In this document: piece by piece, positions 20,446-30,343 of the stretch
Numbering within the stretch: position 1 is the stretch's first letter
Layout of the letters: each line of letters opens with the position of its first letter
Origin: Bathymodiolus brooksi
Taxonomy: Eukaryota; Mollusca; Bivalvia; Mytilida; Modiolidae
Assembly (NCBI GenBank): GCA_963680875.1
Contig: OY804585.1
Coordinates: 28,200,186 to 28,264,185, forward strand
Length of the DNA: 64,000 bases
Direction: 5' to 3'
Translations under genes and position numbers: made by a program
Notes under the pieces: generated by a model
What the model was told of the DNA's origin: nothing
Databases searched by the model: none
Seen by the model: only the letters and a program-made list of their open reading frames with translations

Positions 20446-21140
20446 TTGTTCGTTGTAATATAGAGTGAAAAACATGAAAAACAAAAAAATACCACACTGT
20501 CGGAACAATTCCTAAATCAGATATCAAAATCGTAGAAAGAGGCAAAATGGATACCCCTAACACACAAATGGTTGATCGCTTACTTTCCTGGCTTGATATA
20601 GGCACTTCTATGAAAAGTTTTATGAGCTCAAGCCTCCCCTCTAAGAGAAATATCTCTTCTTAAAATTCAAAGCAGTGTGTTAGAATATTATAGTGCACAC
20701 ATTATCGTCATCTCGTATAAAAGTAACGTGTTCTATCCATTTAATAGCTGAGAAATTGCTGTCATAGAGTTAGGATTAATATGTCCGGGTTGTACACAAG
20801 TATACATGTAGACCGTTCTTCCTTGTAATATAGAATGAAAACCAAAAAATACCACACTGTAGGAACAATTCATAAATCAGATATCAAAATCGTAGAAAGA
20901 GGCAAAATGGATACCCCTAACACAGAAATGCACAATCGTTCACTTTCCTGGCTTGATACAGGCACTTCTATAAAAAATGGTGGGTTAGACTAGTTTTATG
21001 AGCCCAAACCTCCACTCTAAGAGAAATATCTCTTTTTAAAATTCAATTCAGTGTGTTGGAATATTATACGGCACACATCATCGTCATCTCGTATAAAAGT
21101 AATGTGTTCTATCCATTTAATAGCTTAGAAATTGCTCATT
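20446..21140 (+). repeat. Two direct copies of a ~320-bp repeat
   Basis: About 20450-20770 and 20816-21136 share accacactgt-ggaacaatt, 'cagatatcaaaatcgtagaa', ggatacccctaacaca, ctttcctggcttgata, then gagaaatatctct, then atcgtcatctcgtataaaag. The piece 'acccctaacaca...cctggcttgata...ggc' is the single-copy counterpart of the 60-62-bp minisatellite at 26681-27024. Confidence 0.9.
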
Positions 21141-21197
21141 TGACCTTAAACAACAATCATTTACGGTTATCAAAATTATAATATACAATACGTTGAC

Positions 21198-21312
21198 GTA
21201 GATGAATTGTATTTATTGTATTTATTTTATTTATTTTATTGATATTATTGATTTTTTTGATTTTTTTAATTAATTTAATTATTTTATTTTAATTCAATTT
21301 AATTTAATTTCC
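21198..21312. repeat. Low-complexity T/A-rich tract up to the exon 4 acceptor
   Basis: Degenerate tttat/tttaa/ttgat repeats run directly into CCTATCACAG (21311-21320), the acceptor of exon 4, and presumably serve as its pyrimidine-rich region. Confidence 0.8.
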
Positions 21313-21320
21313 TATCACAG

Positions 21321-21479
21321 TCACGAAGTCAGGCAGCAGATATGAAATATGTTGAAGCCGGGAGGTCAGCAACCGTAGCAAAGACTTTGACCATCGTAAC
21401 AATCTTATTGGGAATCTTTTATACAATCGTGATACTTGTACGTCTAAGTACCATGACTGATCAACTGAACAATTACTGA
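21321..21479 (+). CDS. CD225 gene, exon 4 (second membrane helix and stop)
   Basis: Acceptor CCTATCACAG, phase 0, 52 codons then TGA (21477-21479). It encodes residues 146-197: a polar intracellular loop SRSQAADMKYVEAGRSATVA, then helix KTLTIVTILLGIFYTIVILV, and a short tail RLSTMTDQLNNY. The loop plus second helix is the C-terminal half of the CD225 domain; family members have the same S-R-x-A...G-x...A pattern before the helix. AATAAA hexamers lie at about 21687, 21719 and 22017; which is used cannot be told. Confidence 0.94.
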   Translation, partial: SRSQAADMKYVEAGRSATVAKTLTIVTILLGIFYTIVILVRLSTMTDQLNNY

Positions 21480-21656
21480 AAAACATCAACAAAGTACATT
21501 GGGAATTATAGAAAAATTGAAATTAATGAAAATACCTTAGCATTTTTTTTTTAATATAAGATAAATGATGTACAATCATGTTTCGTGGAAGAAGTCACAT
21601 ATACCTGTAGCTTGTTTTTATTGGTCTCTGTTTGTAAATATATACATTGTTAATTA

Positions 21657-21821
21657 CAGTCAAACCTGTCTAAACCGAACACTGAATAAACCGAAATCCT
21701 GTATAAACCGAACTTTTAATAAATCCCAATGTAGGATTTCTTTCTTAATTTTGCCTGTATAAGCCGAACACCTGTCTATTCCAAGCACAGAAGTTGTGTA
21801 CGATTTAGACAGGATTCACTA
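21657..21821. mobile_element. Small MITE with TA target duplication, pogo/Tigger-like ends
   Basis: Ends CAGTCAAACCTGTCTAAACC (21657) and, inverted, TAGTGAATCCTGTCTAAATC (from 21821) form ~24-bp imperfect inverted repeats flanked by TA (21655-21656, 21822-21823). The interior repeats the phrase 'tataaaccgaac'. The TA target and CAGT ends suggest the Tc1/mariner-pogo group. It lies 178 bp after the CD225 stop, so probably within its 3' UTR or just beyond. Confidence 0.7.
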
Positions 21822-21823
21822 TA

Positions 21824-22450
21824 TATGAACTACTAATATCCGGTGCGTACATATTTTGTTTTTGTTTTTTTTATTATTTCATTATTATATATAGCTTCCT
21901 TTTTACTTTTGTGCAGCGTACATGCATAATCATGCTTAATTAACATCTGGGCGAGCCTACTATTCAAGACTTCACCTGAATGTAGTTAACTATGTTGGAT
22001 TAATTTACTCTGATCTCAATAAACAGGTAAAAAAACATAAATCGATAATTAGAGAGTTTTAAAACCTAAACTTTATATTTTGAGCTGTAGATGTACAGTT
22101 CAGGGGTAGCTAAAGCCAAAGAACAAACAGCTTAACATAAATTTGATAACATTATTTTAAATATCTACGATTTTATGCAAGGTTAATTTACCAGATGTAA
22201 ATAATTCGCTTCAGTACTACAGTATATTATACAATTGTCATACTCATATATAATTATTACTAATTAAAGAATTTTAATATAATGTTCACATTTTGTCATT
22301 AAGTGTTTTTTTAATAGTTTACTTGATTTTCTGTTACGTAGCTTATCGTTCGTAACGTTCGATGAGACAACATGAAACATTTTTTCTTAAAGGGAGATAA
22401 TTCACAAATTATATCAGCTTGTGTATCTCGTTTTCCTTTTGGTCAAACTG
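21824..22450. other. AT-rich region downstream of the CD225 gene
   Basis: Contains one AATAAA (about 22017) that could be a distal poly(A) signal. No gene seen. Confidence 0.45.
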
Positions 22451-22707
22451 TGGGGGTATGGTATTTAACGCCACTTTCAACAATATTTCAGATGTATCGT
22501 GGCGGTCAGTTCTATTGGTGGAAAAAACCAGAGTACACGGAGAAAACGACCGACCTGTCGCAAGTGACTGACAAACTTTATCACATAATGTTGTATCGAG
22601 TACACCTCGTCTGAGTGGGATTATAACTCTAAACGTTACTGGTGATGGACACTGATTGCATAGGTAGTCATAAATCCAACTACCATACCACGACTTCTCC
22701 ACGACCA
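22451..22707 (-). repeat. SINE-1 copy, inverted
   Basis: Same order as 20173-20436: tatttaacgccactttcaac, atcgtggcggtcagttct, ctgtcgcaagtgactgaca, 'ccaactaccataccacgact'. The box B region is eroded (gggattataactc). Confidence 0.85.
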
Positions 22708-23632
22708 AGCTGTCATTAATGAGTTTCATACTGGTACTGCAAATTTTTCGAGCTACGACAATGTATTTGTTAGCTGTTTTAGCTCGGGATGCTCAAAGGT
22801 TTTCAAATTGGAGATTTTAATGGACACGTTAGGCCAAAAAATTGCGACACGTGCGCAGAATAAAGCATTTTGATAGGCAAGTTTTCAAGTACAAAAACCA
22901 TTCTCAAAATTCTTATGCTTCAAAATCGTGGCAGGATTTTTGTTAAATGGATAAACATGAACTGGAAACTAATTCATATGATTTCAAATACAAATACAAT
23001 ACAATGAGTAGAAGGAGTAGTTCATGTTTTCATAGTTTACTTAGTTTGTCCCATCGTGACTGTATAAACTGGTAATCAGTCATAATTTTCTCTTAACAAA
23101 ACAGTACTAATTCTAATCAAACTTATTAGTAGTATTATATATAATATGTCTTGAAAATATTTTTTGTTATAAATATAATTTTTTCTTTCAGTATATGTTT
23201 ATTTTTATGTATTTGTTAAGCTTAATATGTAATAAAGCGTATCAACTCAAACTTGTCATCATTTGTTCAACAATCTGCATCATGAATATCATCATAGGAC
23301 ATTTATGGGTTTTTCTATGTTTATATACTTGATTTATTTGTTTTTGTCGGTTTGTTTTTTGTTTGTTTGTTTGTTTTGTTTTGTTTTGTTTTGTTTTTTT
23401 CTTCATTTTTTTCTTCTTCATTTGATTAGTTCATGTGCTTCCAACCAAAATTAGTGAGAAACATTAAACTGTTATGTTCACCAAAACCTTTTCACACATC
23501 CTTTTGATTTGAGAATATTTTTTTTAATTGGGCGACAACCCAAACAGTTTTTCCTTTTGTAGCCTTTACAACCACGAACAATTAGTAAAAGTTCATGACG
23601 TCACAATGTAAGTTGTTGAAAATGGTATCACA
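22708..23632. other. Intergenic, no gene; one CRE-like octamer
   Basis: AT-rich, with (GTTTT)n low complexity at about 23345-23400. A perfect TGACGTCA stands at 23596-23603. No exon is seen. Confidence 0.5.
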
Positions 23633-23865
23633 TGTGGAAGAAGATATTGACGATACCAAAGGGGTAATCAGAATCCGTAAATCGAACAAGGACAGACAAC
23701 ACAATGGCAAAAAGTAAAAGGACAAAAAACAATATACAAACCACTACACAGAAAACTAAAGATCGAGTAACACGAACCCCACTAAAAACCGGGAGCGAAC
23801 TCATGTCTTCTGGAAGTCTAAAAATATCGTGCTCCACTAGTGGCACCCGTCGTATTACCACATCT
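23633..23865 (+). repeat. Dispersed repeat R1, copy 6
   Basis: gaagatattgacgataccaa, ggggtaatcagaatccgtaa, acagacaacacaatggc, then the satellite-related piece 23724-23764 (caatatacaaaccactacac, agaaaactaaagatc), then gagtaacacgaaccccac and ccactagtggcacccgtcgt. Of all copies its internal piece is closest to the first monomer of the 45-bp satellite. Confidence 0.88.
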
Positions 23866-23954
23866 TTTCACTGACTGGAGGTTTGGGCCAATAAAACTAT
23901 ATTGACGCCGCGGTGAGAGGGAATGCTTCATTTTGTTGCAAATTGTCCCTTTAA

Positions 23955-25170
23955 AGACTTCCAGCGACCAATAATAAATATATTACTGTATTTGCACATT
24001 CAGATTTAATTTGATTTAAACCCCAAGTGGGAAAGAACTTTGCCGTCCTTTGGCAGTTTTTCAAGTGATATTTATAGGGTCCCCCGCCCAAAAAGTATTA
24101 CCCGGGTCTTTATCTGATCTAAGTGCCTGGGTGGGATCCTGCACCTCAAGTCCACAACAGAGTGTCAAATATCAACTTTGTTATTTGAATTTTGGGGGGA
24201 CCCTATGAATATCCCATGCAAAATTGCCAAGAACGGCAAAGTTCTTTCCCACCTGGGGTTTAATTCAAAGGTAATACCCAGGCCTTTAACTGATTTAAGT
24301 GCTAATGTGGAATTCTGCACCTCAAGTCCACAGCAGGGTGTCAAATATCAACTTTGATATTTTGATTTTTAGGGGGCACCCTATAAATATCCCATGAAAA
24401 TTGCCAAAGGACGGTAAAGTTCTATCCCATTTGGGGCTTAAGTCAACTAACTTAAGTGCCTTGGTGGGATTCTGCACCTCATCCCATCAGCAGGGTGTCA
24501 AATATCAACTTTGTTATTTTGATTTTGTTGGGGGGGCTATGCATATCCCATGAACAATTGCCAAAAGACGTCAAAGTTTTTTCCCACTTGGGGTTTAGAT
24601 CAAATGTTTTGTACGGACCTTTAACTGACTTAAGTGTCTTAGTGGGATTCTGCACCTCAAGCCCACAGCAGGGTGTCAAATATCAACTTTGATATTTGGA
24701 TTTTTTTGGGGAAACCCTATATATATCCCATGGAAAAATGCCAAAGGACGGAAAAGTTCTTCCTACTCGGGCTTTAGATCAAAGGTATTACACGGAAATT
24801 CAACTGACATAAGTGCCTAGGTGGGATTATGCACCGCAAACTCACAGCAGGGTGTCAAATATTGACTTTGTTATTTGGATTTTGGCGGGACCCTATAAAT
24901 ATTACATGCAAAATTGCCAAAGGACCGCAAAGTTCTTTCCCACGTATAGCTTAAATTAAGATATTACGCGGGCCTTCAAATGACTTAATTGCCTGGTGGG
25001 ATTCTGCACCTCAAGCCACAGCAGGGTGTCAAATATCTACTTTGATAGTTGGATTTAGGGGGGACCCTATATATATCCCATGCAAAATTGTCAAAGGACG
25101 GCAAAGGTCTTTCCCACTTGGGGTTTAAATCAAAGGTATTGCCCGGTCTTTAAACGACTTGATGTTAAAG
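23955..25170 (-). repeat. Array 1 of the 175-180-bp repeat (about six inverted units)
   Basis: Units contain, on the + strand, 'gtgggattctgcacctcaag', cacagcagggtgtcaaatat, ggaccctat-aatatccca, gccaa-ggacggcaaagttc. The first ~130 bp (23955-24088) are in the opposite orientation, so there is a head-to-head switch near 24088. The repeat unit is the same as in 31621-34880 but runs in reverse. Confidence 0.92.
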
Positions 25171-25877
25171 TCTTGCAGCGAAATGTCATGCTCTGGGACA
25201 TTCCGTGCTCTAAAAATAGCAACGCTATTTCCGGAATTTCAGTGCCTATAGGTCATGCATAAAAGCCTCCATAAAGGATTCAAATACAACTAAATGGAAA
25301 CAAATTTGGGTTTAATATAATTCTTATATATTTAAATTTAATTATCAATTTCAATTATTCCATTCCACTCAGTATTATTCACAATACAACAAAGTGAAAG
25401 GAATGTTTTTCTTTAAAAAGGACTACTTTTGTTATAAGCTCTGATCGGTGAATTAAATTAGTGATTTGGCACCTTTAAACACACAATTTAAAAATAACTA
25501 GATAAAATAAATACTTTTATTAAATAAATGTGACACGCACATACAGGGTTTATATTTTGTTTATTCTTATAAAACGTATTGCTATATTTTTCTAATGTTA
25601 TGTATTCCCTTTTTTTTTAATTGATGAGACGTCTTCGTGTGAATGGGGAATTTTAAGACTTTATTTTGTTTGACATAACGCTGGCAAATCCAAATTATCT
25701 ACCGGTTTACATGAAAGTAAATGATTTGTCAGTTACGCTGTGTTTATCTAAAGTTGGTCGACTGTTTTGTAAGCCCGCCATCCCAAAATATATTTGTGTC
25801 TTCGTTATTTGGCCCAGTAAAGAGAAGAAATAATTTATGTTCGGGTAAACATGAGAAATAGAACATAAAATGTATTG
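25171..25877. other. Spacer between array 1 and the inverted arm
   Basis: AT-rich; contains a small hairpin around aaatagcaacgctattt (25214-25230). No coding evidence. Confidence 0.5.
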
Positions 25878-26155
25878 TCTTTTACTCACATGAGTGTCTG
25901 TGTGAGATTCTGCACCTTAGGTCCACAGTAGGGTATCAAATGTCAACTTTATATTGTGGAGGGGTGGGGGTCCAGAAATATTTCCTACATGCCCAGATGT
26001 CGATTCCATGTGTTGAAAGTGCAATTACAGAAATATATTTATTATTGTCGCTAGAAATCTTTTAAAATACATTTTGCTCTTATTTATTATTTTTTTATTT
26101 TTATTTTTTTTTTTTTTGAGACGTATCGTCTTAGTGGTCGCTAGCTTGAGCCTGG
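25878..26155 (-). repeat. Left inverted arm, partner of 31328-31610
   Basis: Reverse complement matches 31328-31610 along its length: ccaggctcaagctagcgacc, aataagagcaaaatgta, caataataaatat-ttt, gaatcgacatctgggcat, gtggacctaaggtgca, aatctcacacagac. The inner boundary is sharp at ccaggctcaagc (26144-26155 and 31328-31339). Confidence 0.9.
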
Positions 26156-26680
26156 TGGCTTTTATCGTTCTTGACTATATGAGCAACACAACGAGTGTCT
26201 TATAAGAAACAGCATAGTTGTAAAAAAAGATTTATTATATAGATAGGTGTGAATGACCGGTAATTATCCGTGAAATAAATTCCGATATTTCACATGTGAA
26301 ATATCTTCTTTTTTTTTCACCGGAACTACTTTTGCACAACTATAAGTGTGGTGGCTATGTCCCTTGTTGTGCTACGGTGAATACACACGCGATTGTAAAC
26401 TGAAATAATTCCGCGAAATGTTATTGACGACTTTGGCACATAACCAACATGACGTCATTGACGTCATATGAAGACTTCCAGTTTGAAACGTAAAGATTAG
26501 ACGTTATTTGGCTTCGTGTACGCTTAAATTTTGATCAAATTTACCTAAAATACGTTTTCAAGGTAAACATTTTAATTATGTTTGTGCATTGTTGTAAATA
26601 TGACATGTAGGATTTCACAGAGTCAGTTCTAGATTATCAAAAGCTCATGAGGAACAGTTTCAAAATCCAATAGAAAAATC
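26156..26680. other. Spacer with a 22-bp palindrome
   Basis: GATATTTCACATGTGAAATATC-type perfect palindrome at 26284-26305 (half-site GATATTTCACA). Otherwise no gene. The CRE pair at 26450-26466 is listed separately. Confidence 0.55.
26450..26466. promoter_or_regulatory. Two perfect CRE octamers (TGACGTCA), 9 bp apart
   Basis: TGACGTCA at 26450-26457 and 26459-26466. This is the consensus CREB/ATF site. No transcript start is recognised nearby, so a regulatory role is only possible. Confidence 0.3.
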
Positions 26681-27024
26681 ACACAAATATATGACCTCTC
26701 TTCTTCCTGGCTTGGCACAGGCTTGGTAGCGATACCTCTAACACAAATACATGATCTCTCATCTTCCTGGTTTGGTACAGGCTTGGTAACGATACCTCTA
26801 ACACACAACTACATGACCTCTGATCTTCCTGGCTTGATGCAGGCTTGGTAACGATACCTCTAACACACAAATATATGACATCTCATCTTCCTGGGTTGAT
26901 ACAGGCTTGGAAACGATACTTCTAGCAAATAAATACATGACTTCTCACCTTCCTGACTTGGTACAGGCTTGATAAGGACACCAATAACACATAAATACAC
27001 GACCTCTCATCTGCCTGGCTTGGT
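26681..27024 (+). repeat. Minisatellite, 60-62-bp unit, about six diverged copies
   Basis: Each unit reads acacaaata-atgacctct, catcttcctggcttg, acaggcttggta, cgatacctctaac. Starts near 26681, 26741, 26803, 26865, 26927 and 26990. The same phrase exists singly at about 20550-20612 and 20916-20970. Confidence 0.9.
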
Positions 27025-27450
27025 GTGAGGTTAAATTTTGCTATGGGTCCACATCTCACCTATTACTGTAATGCCATGCCAGTGCTCTGTACATATGACT
27101 AATATACATTTAAACTATGGTATACAACGTTATTATAAAGAACGCTATATTCTTGAACATTATACATAATACATTTAATCTTGGTGACACAGAGATGTCA
27201 TATGTATAATATTAGTTCTAATAAATAGAGCCGATAGCCTCAACCATTATTTGAATATTCAAGGACATTGTAAGACATAATAGTGAAAACAATACTCAAT
27301 TTGGACCAAAATTTAATTGTCAATACCATTTTCGTCATCTGTTTACAATTAATTGACAGAATGCATGCATACGAACATATAGTACCCAAGGTAGATGAGA
27401 TACATAAACGCCACGTGCGCACTAAATTAGATATCTACTTTTTTATTACT
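27025..27450. other. Spacer, with an R3 fragment next to the 78-bp array
   Basis: 27413-27440 (gtgcgcactaaattagatat) is the end of an inverted R3 copy and abuts the array. The rest is unremarkable AT-rich DNA. Confidence 0.5.
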
Positions 27451-29165
27451 ATCACAGGGTCGATATCTCTAGCTACTGGTGGACTATTAGTCCCCGAGGT
27501 TATCATCGCTCCAGTAGTCAGTGTTTCTATCACTGGATCGATAACTCTTGCTACTGGTTGACTATTAATCCCCGAGGGTACCATCGGTCCAGTAGTCAGT
27601 GTTTCTATCACAGGGTCAATAACTCTAGCTACTGGTTGACTATTAGAACCCGAGGATATCATCGCTCCAGTAGTCAGTGTTTCTATCACAGAGTCTATAA
27701 CTCTATCTGCTGGTGGACTATTAGTCCCCGAGGGTATCATCGGTCCAGTAGTCAGTGTTTCTATCACAGGGTTGATAACGCTAGCTACTGGTGGATTATT
27801 AGTCCCCAAGGGTATCATCGGTCCACTAGTCAGTGTTTCTATCACAGGGTTGATAACTCTAGCTACTGGTGGACTATTAGTCCCCGAGGGTATCATCGAT
27901 CCAGTAGTCAGTGTTTCTATCACAGGATTGATAACTATAGCTACTGGTGGACTATTAATCCCCGAGGGTATCATCGGTCCAGTAGTCAGTGTTTCTATCA
28001 CTGGGTCAATAACTCTAGCTACTGGTTGACTATTAGTCCCCGAGGGTATCATCGGTCCAGTAATCAGTGTTTCTGTCACAGGGTCGATAACTCTAGCTAC
28101 TGGTGGACTATTAGTTCCCGAGGGTATCATCGTTCCAGTAGTCAGTGTTTCTATCACAGGATCGATAACTCTAGCTACTGGTGGACTATTAGTCCCCGAG
28201 GGTATCATCGGTCCAGTAGTCAGTGTTTCTATCACTGGGTCGATAACGCTAGCTACTGGTGGATTATTAGTCCCCAAGGGTATCATCGGTCCACTAGTCA
28301 GTGTTTCTATCACAAGGTTGATAACTCTAGCTACTGGTGGACTATTAGTCCCCGAGGGTATCATCGATCCAGTAGTCAGTGTTTCTATCACAGGATTGAT
28401 AACTATAGCTACTGGTGGACTATTAATCCCCGAGGGTATCATCGGTCCAGTAATCAGTGTTTCTATCACTGGGTCAATAACTCTAGCTACTGGTTGACTA
28501 TTAGTCCCCGAGGGTATCATCGGTCCAGTAATCAGTGTTTCTGTCACAGGGTCGATAACTCTAGCTACTGGTGGACTATTAGTTCCCGAGGGTATCATCG
28601 GTCCAGTAGTCAGTGTTTCTATCACAGGATCGATAACTCTAGCTACTGGTGGACTATTAGTCCCCGAGGGTATCATCTGTCCAGTAGTCAGTGTTTCTAT
28701 CACAGAGTCTATAACTCTATCTGCTGGTGGACTATTAGTCCCCGAGGGTATCATCGGTCCAGTAGTCAGTGTTTCTATCACTGGGTTGATAACGCTAGCT
28801 ACTGGTGGATTATTAGTCCCCAAGGGTATCATCGGTCCACTAGTCAGTGTTTCTATCACTGGGTCAATAACTCTAGCTACTGGTTGACTATTAGTCCCCG
28901 AGGGTATCATCGGTCCAGTAATCAGTGTTTCTGTCACAGGGTCGATAACTCTAGCTACTGGTGGATTATTAGTTCCCGAGGGTATCATCGGTCCAGTAGT
29001 CAGTGTTTCTATCACAGGATCGATAACTCTAGCTACTGGTGGACTATTAGTCCCCGAGGGTATCATCTGTCCAGTAGTCAGTGTTTCTATCACAGGGTCG
29101 ATAACTCTAGCTACTGGTGGACCATTAATCCCCTAGGGTATCATCGGTCCAGTAGTCAGTGTTTC
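27451..29165. repeat. Minisatellite, 78-bp unit, 22 copies
   Basis: Exact 78-bp periodicity (for example gtgtttctat at 27521 and 27599). Diagnostic units with 'ccactagtca' recur at 27823, 28291 and 28837, that is 6 and 7 units apart, so there is a higher-order structure. Because 78 is 3x26, long frames stay open on both strands: on - a 26-residue Thr/Pro/Ile repeat (GPMIPSGTNSPPVARVIDPV core), on + a Ser/Tyr/Trp repeat. Neither has a credible ATG entry: the - frame meets a TAG in the last unit and the + frame begins at TTG. I leave it as non-coding, though a mucin-like exon on - cannot be excluded. Confidence 0.93.
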
Positions 29166-29264
29166 GGTATTGACGTGGTTTATTAAATAAACATCTATTA
29201 TTGAAATTTACTGTTCCTAAATGATGGAATTGTTATTAAAAGTAAGGTTTCTCCTACCACAGAT

Positions 29265-29412
29265 ATAGGTAACGCTGATTTTAGATATCCTATTTGGTTT
29301 ACTTGCTCCCAAAGACATTTAATTTCCTTGGCTTTCTAATCAATTGACATAAAGCGTATCTGATGAAGGTTGTTCCAGAAATGGATCGCGTGGACTAAAT
29401 TATCAATCTACG
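29265..29412 (-). repeat. Dispersed repeat R3, left copy flanking the 72-residue exon
   Basis: gcgtatctgatgaaggttgt, ttccagaaatgg, gtggactaaattatcaatct: the reverse complement of 29884-30002, diverged. Confidence 0.7.
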
Positions 29413-29604
29413 GGTTTTTTGTATTTTAAGCCCTAGGAAAGAACAATACAAAAAACACAAAATAAACACTGTTAAAAAATGTGCTACACGCGCCAAAACC
29501 GGAGTGACACCTGGTGGTCCAGAATGGTCGTATCTTTATGTTACGCTATTCACATCATGTATAAAAATGTAAGTATGTATTTAAATATAGTAGCAAATCA
29601 CATA

Positions 29605-29829
29605 TCAGAGTAACGAAGCGAATGATTTAGGAGCTATTTTTTTATATCCATTCTTGTCAGCTTTATCCCATTCAAATTTAATATCCACGCCTGAGGTAAT
29701 ATTTCCAACTGTGCCTTGATAGGATGCGCTTTTCATATACCACTGATCACCACCAACATGGGCCCATATATCTTTGTCATACGCATTAGCAACGTGTGTG
29801 ATCTTTGAATAAAGTGATCCCATTTGTAC
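29605..29829 (-). CDS. Small unrecognised protein, terminal exon, possibly N-myristoylated
   Basis: On the - strand a good acceptor (TTTTCTATCTCTATTTCAAG) ends at 29830. It is followed by GTACAA, ATG (29823-29821) and 72 codons to TGA at 29605. If the ATG is the start, the protein is soluble, about 8 kDa, beginning MGSLYS, which fits the N-myristoylation pattern (Gly2, Ser6). The following THVANAYDKDIWAHVGGDQ, YQGTVGNITSGVDIKFEWDK and NGYKKIAPKSFASLL look like an ordinary globular sequence of beta type with balanced composition and codon use, unlike the surrounding repeats. No family is assigned. It could also be the last exon of a longer protein, since the frame continues open through GTACAA. 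An upstream exon, if any, lies to the right of 29830. It is flanked by inverted R3 copies. Confidence 0.65.
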   Translation of the reverse strand, partial: VQMGSLYSKITHVANAYDKDIWAHVGGDQWYMKSASYQGTVGNITSGVDIKFEWDKADKNGYKKIAPKSFASLL

Positions 29830-29883
29830 CTTGAAATAGAGATAGAAAACAAACCATCATGGAATCAAATATAGTAAAAACAC

Positions 29884-30002
29884 AGATATCAAATTTAGTG
29901 TGCACGTCTCGTTTCTGGAATAACATTCATCAGGTGACGCTCAGTTTCAAAAGATTAGAAGGCCAAATGTGCTTGGGAGCATGAAAACCAAAGGTTAGAC
30001 AA
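29884..30002 (+). repeat. Dispersed repeat R3, right copy flanking the 72-residue exon
   Basis: gatatcaaatttagtgtgca, ctggaataacattcatcagg, aaagattagaaggccaaatg, gcatgaaaaccaaagg. Inverted relative to 29265-29412. Confidence 0.75.
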
Positions 30003-30177
30003 AGTCTGCTAAGGTCTATAAGATATAGCTATTTCATACGACCGCAGATATTAATAATACATGTACCATAGCAAATGAAGATGGCAATATTCATATTTAC
30101 ATTCCCTCCGAAAGGAGTGTCCGCTAATTCTGCAGAGCAAATCAGACATACAAATCATCCTTAGGACGTGTTAGAGT

Positions 30178-30343
30178 TATGGTTATGATATTTAAAGCCA
30201 CTTTCAACAATATTTCAGTTTTATTTGTGGAGGAAACCGAAGTAACCGGAGAAAACCACTGACCTGTCGCAAGTCACTGACAAACTTTATTGCATAATGT
30301 TGTATCGAGTACACCACGTCTGATCGGGGTTCGAACTCGACTG
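30178..30343 (-). repeat. SINE-1 copy, inverted, head-truncated
   Basis: tttaaagccactttcaacaa, gtggaggaaaccgaagtaac, ctgtcgcaagtcactgaca, gatcggggttcgaactcgac (complement of box B). It ends there; the tRNA-like 5' half is missing. Confidence 0.8.

Larger units (their letters stand above)
206..21479 (+). other. CD225 (dispanin/IFITM-like) gene, four coding exons, whole coding span
   Basis: Coding span from the ATG in exon 1 to the TGA in exon 4. Exons 180-215, 16472-16758, 18920-19057 and 21321-21479 are each bounded by AG/GT signals. They join in phase (1, 0, 0) to give about 197 residues. Residues 1-118 are rich in Pro and Gln and include PPPY (20-23), a class I WW-domain ligand also typical of vertebrate IFITM N-termini. 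Residues ~120-145 and ~166-186 are two hydrophobic segments separated by a short polar loop, the CD225 layout, with a Cys cluster (SCIFCFCCF, 125-133) where family members are palmitoylated. Family knowledge places such proteins in plasma or endolysosomal membranes, where vertebrate IFITMs restrict membrane fusion; the role here is unknown. Introns are 16,256, 2,161 and 2,263 bp. A further 5' UTR exon may lie upstream of the window. Confidence 0.88.

Noticed and set aside
27435..29186. Overlapping 552- and 542-codon frames on opposite strands
   Set aside because: Both arise from the 78-bp unit; neither starts at an ATG with a plausible context (GTG and TTG), and the - frame has a TAG in the last unit. 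Kept as a possibility in findings only.
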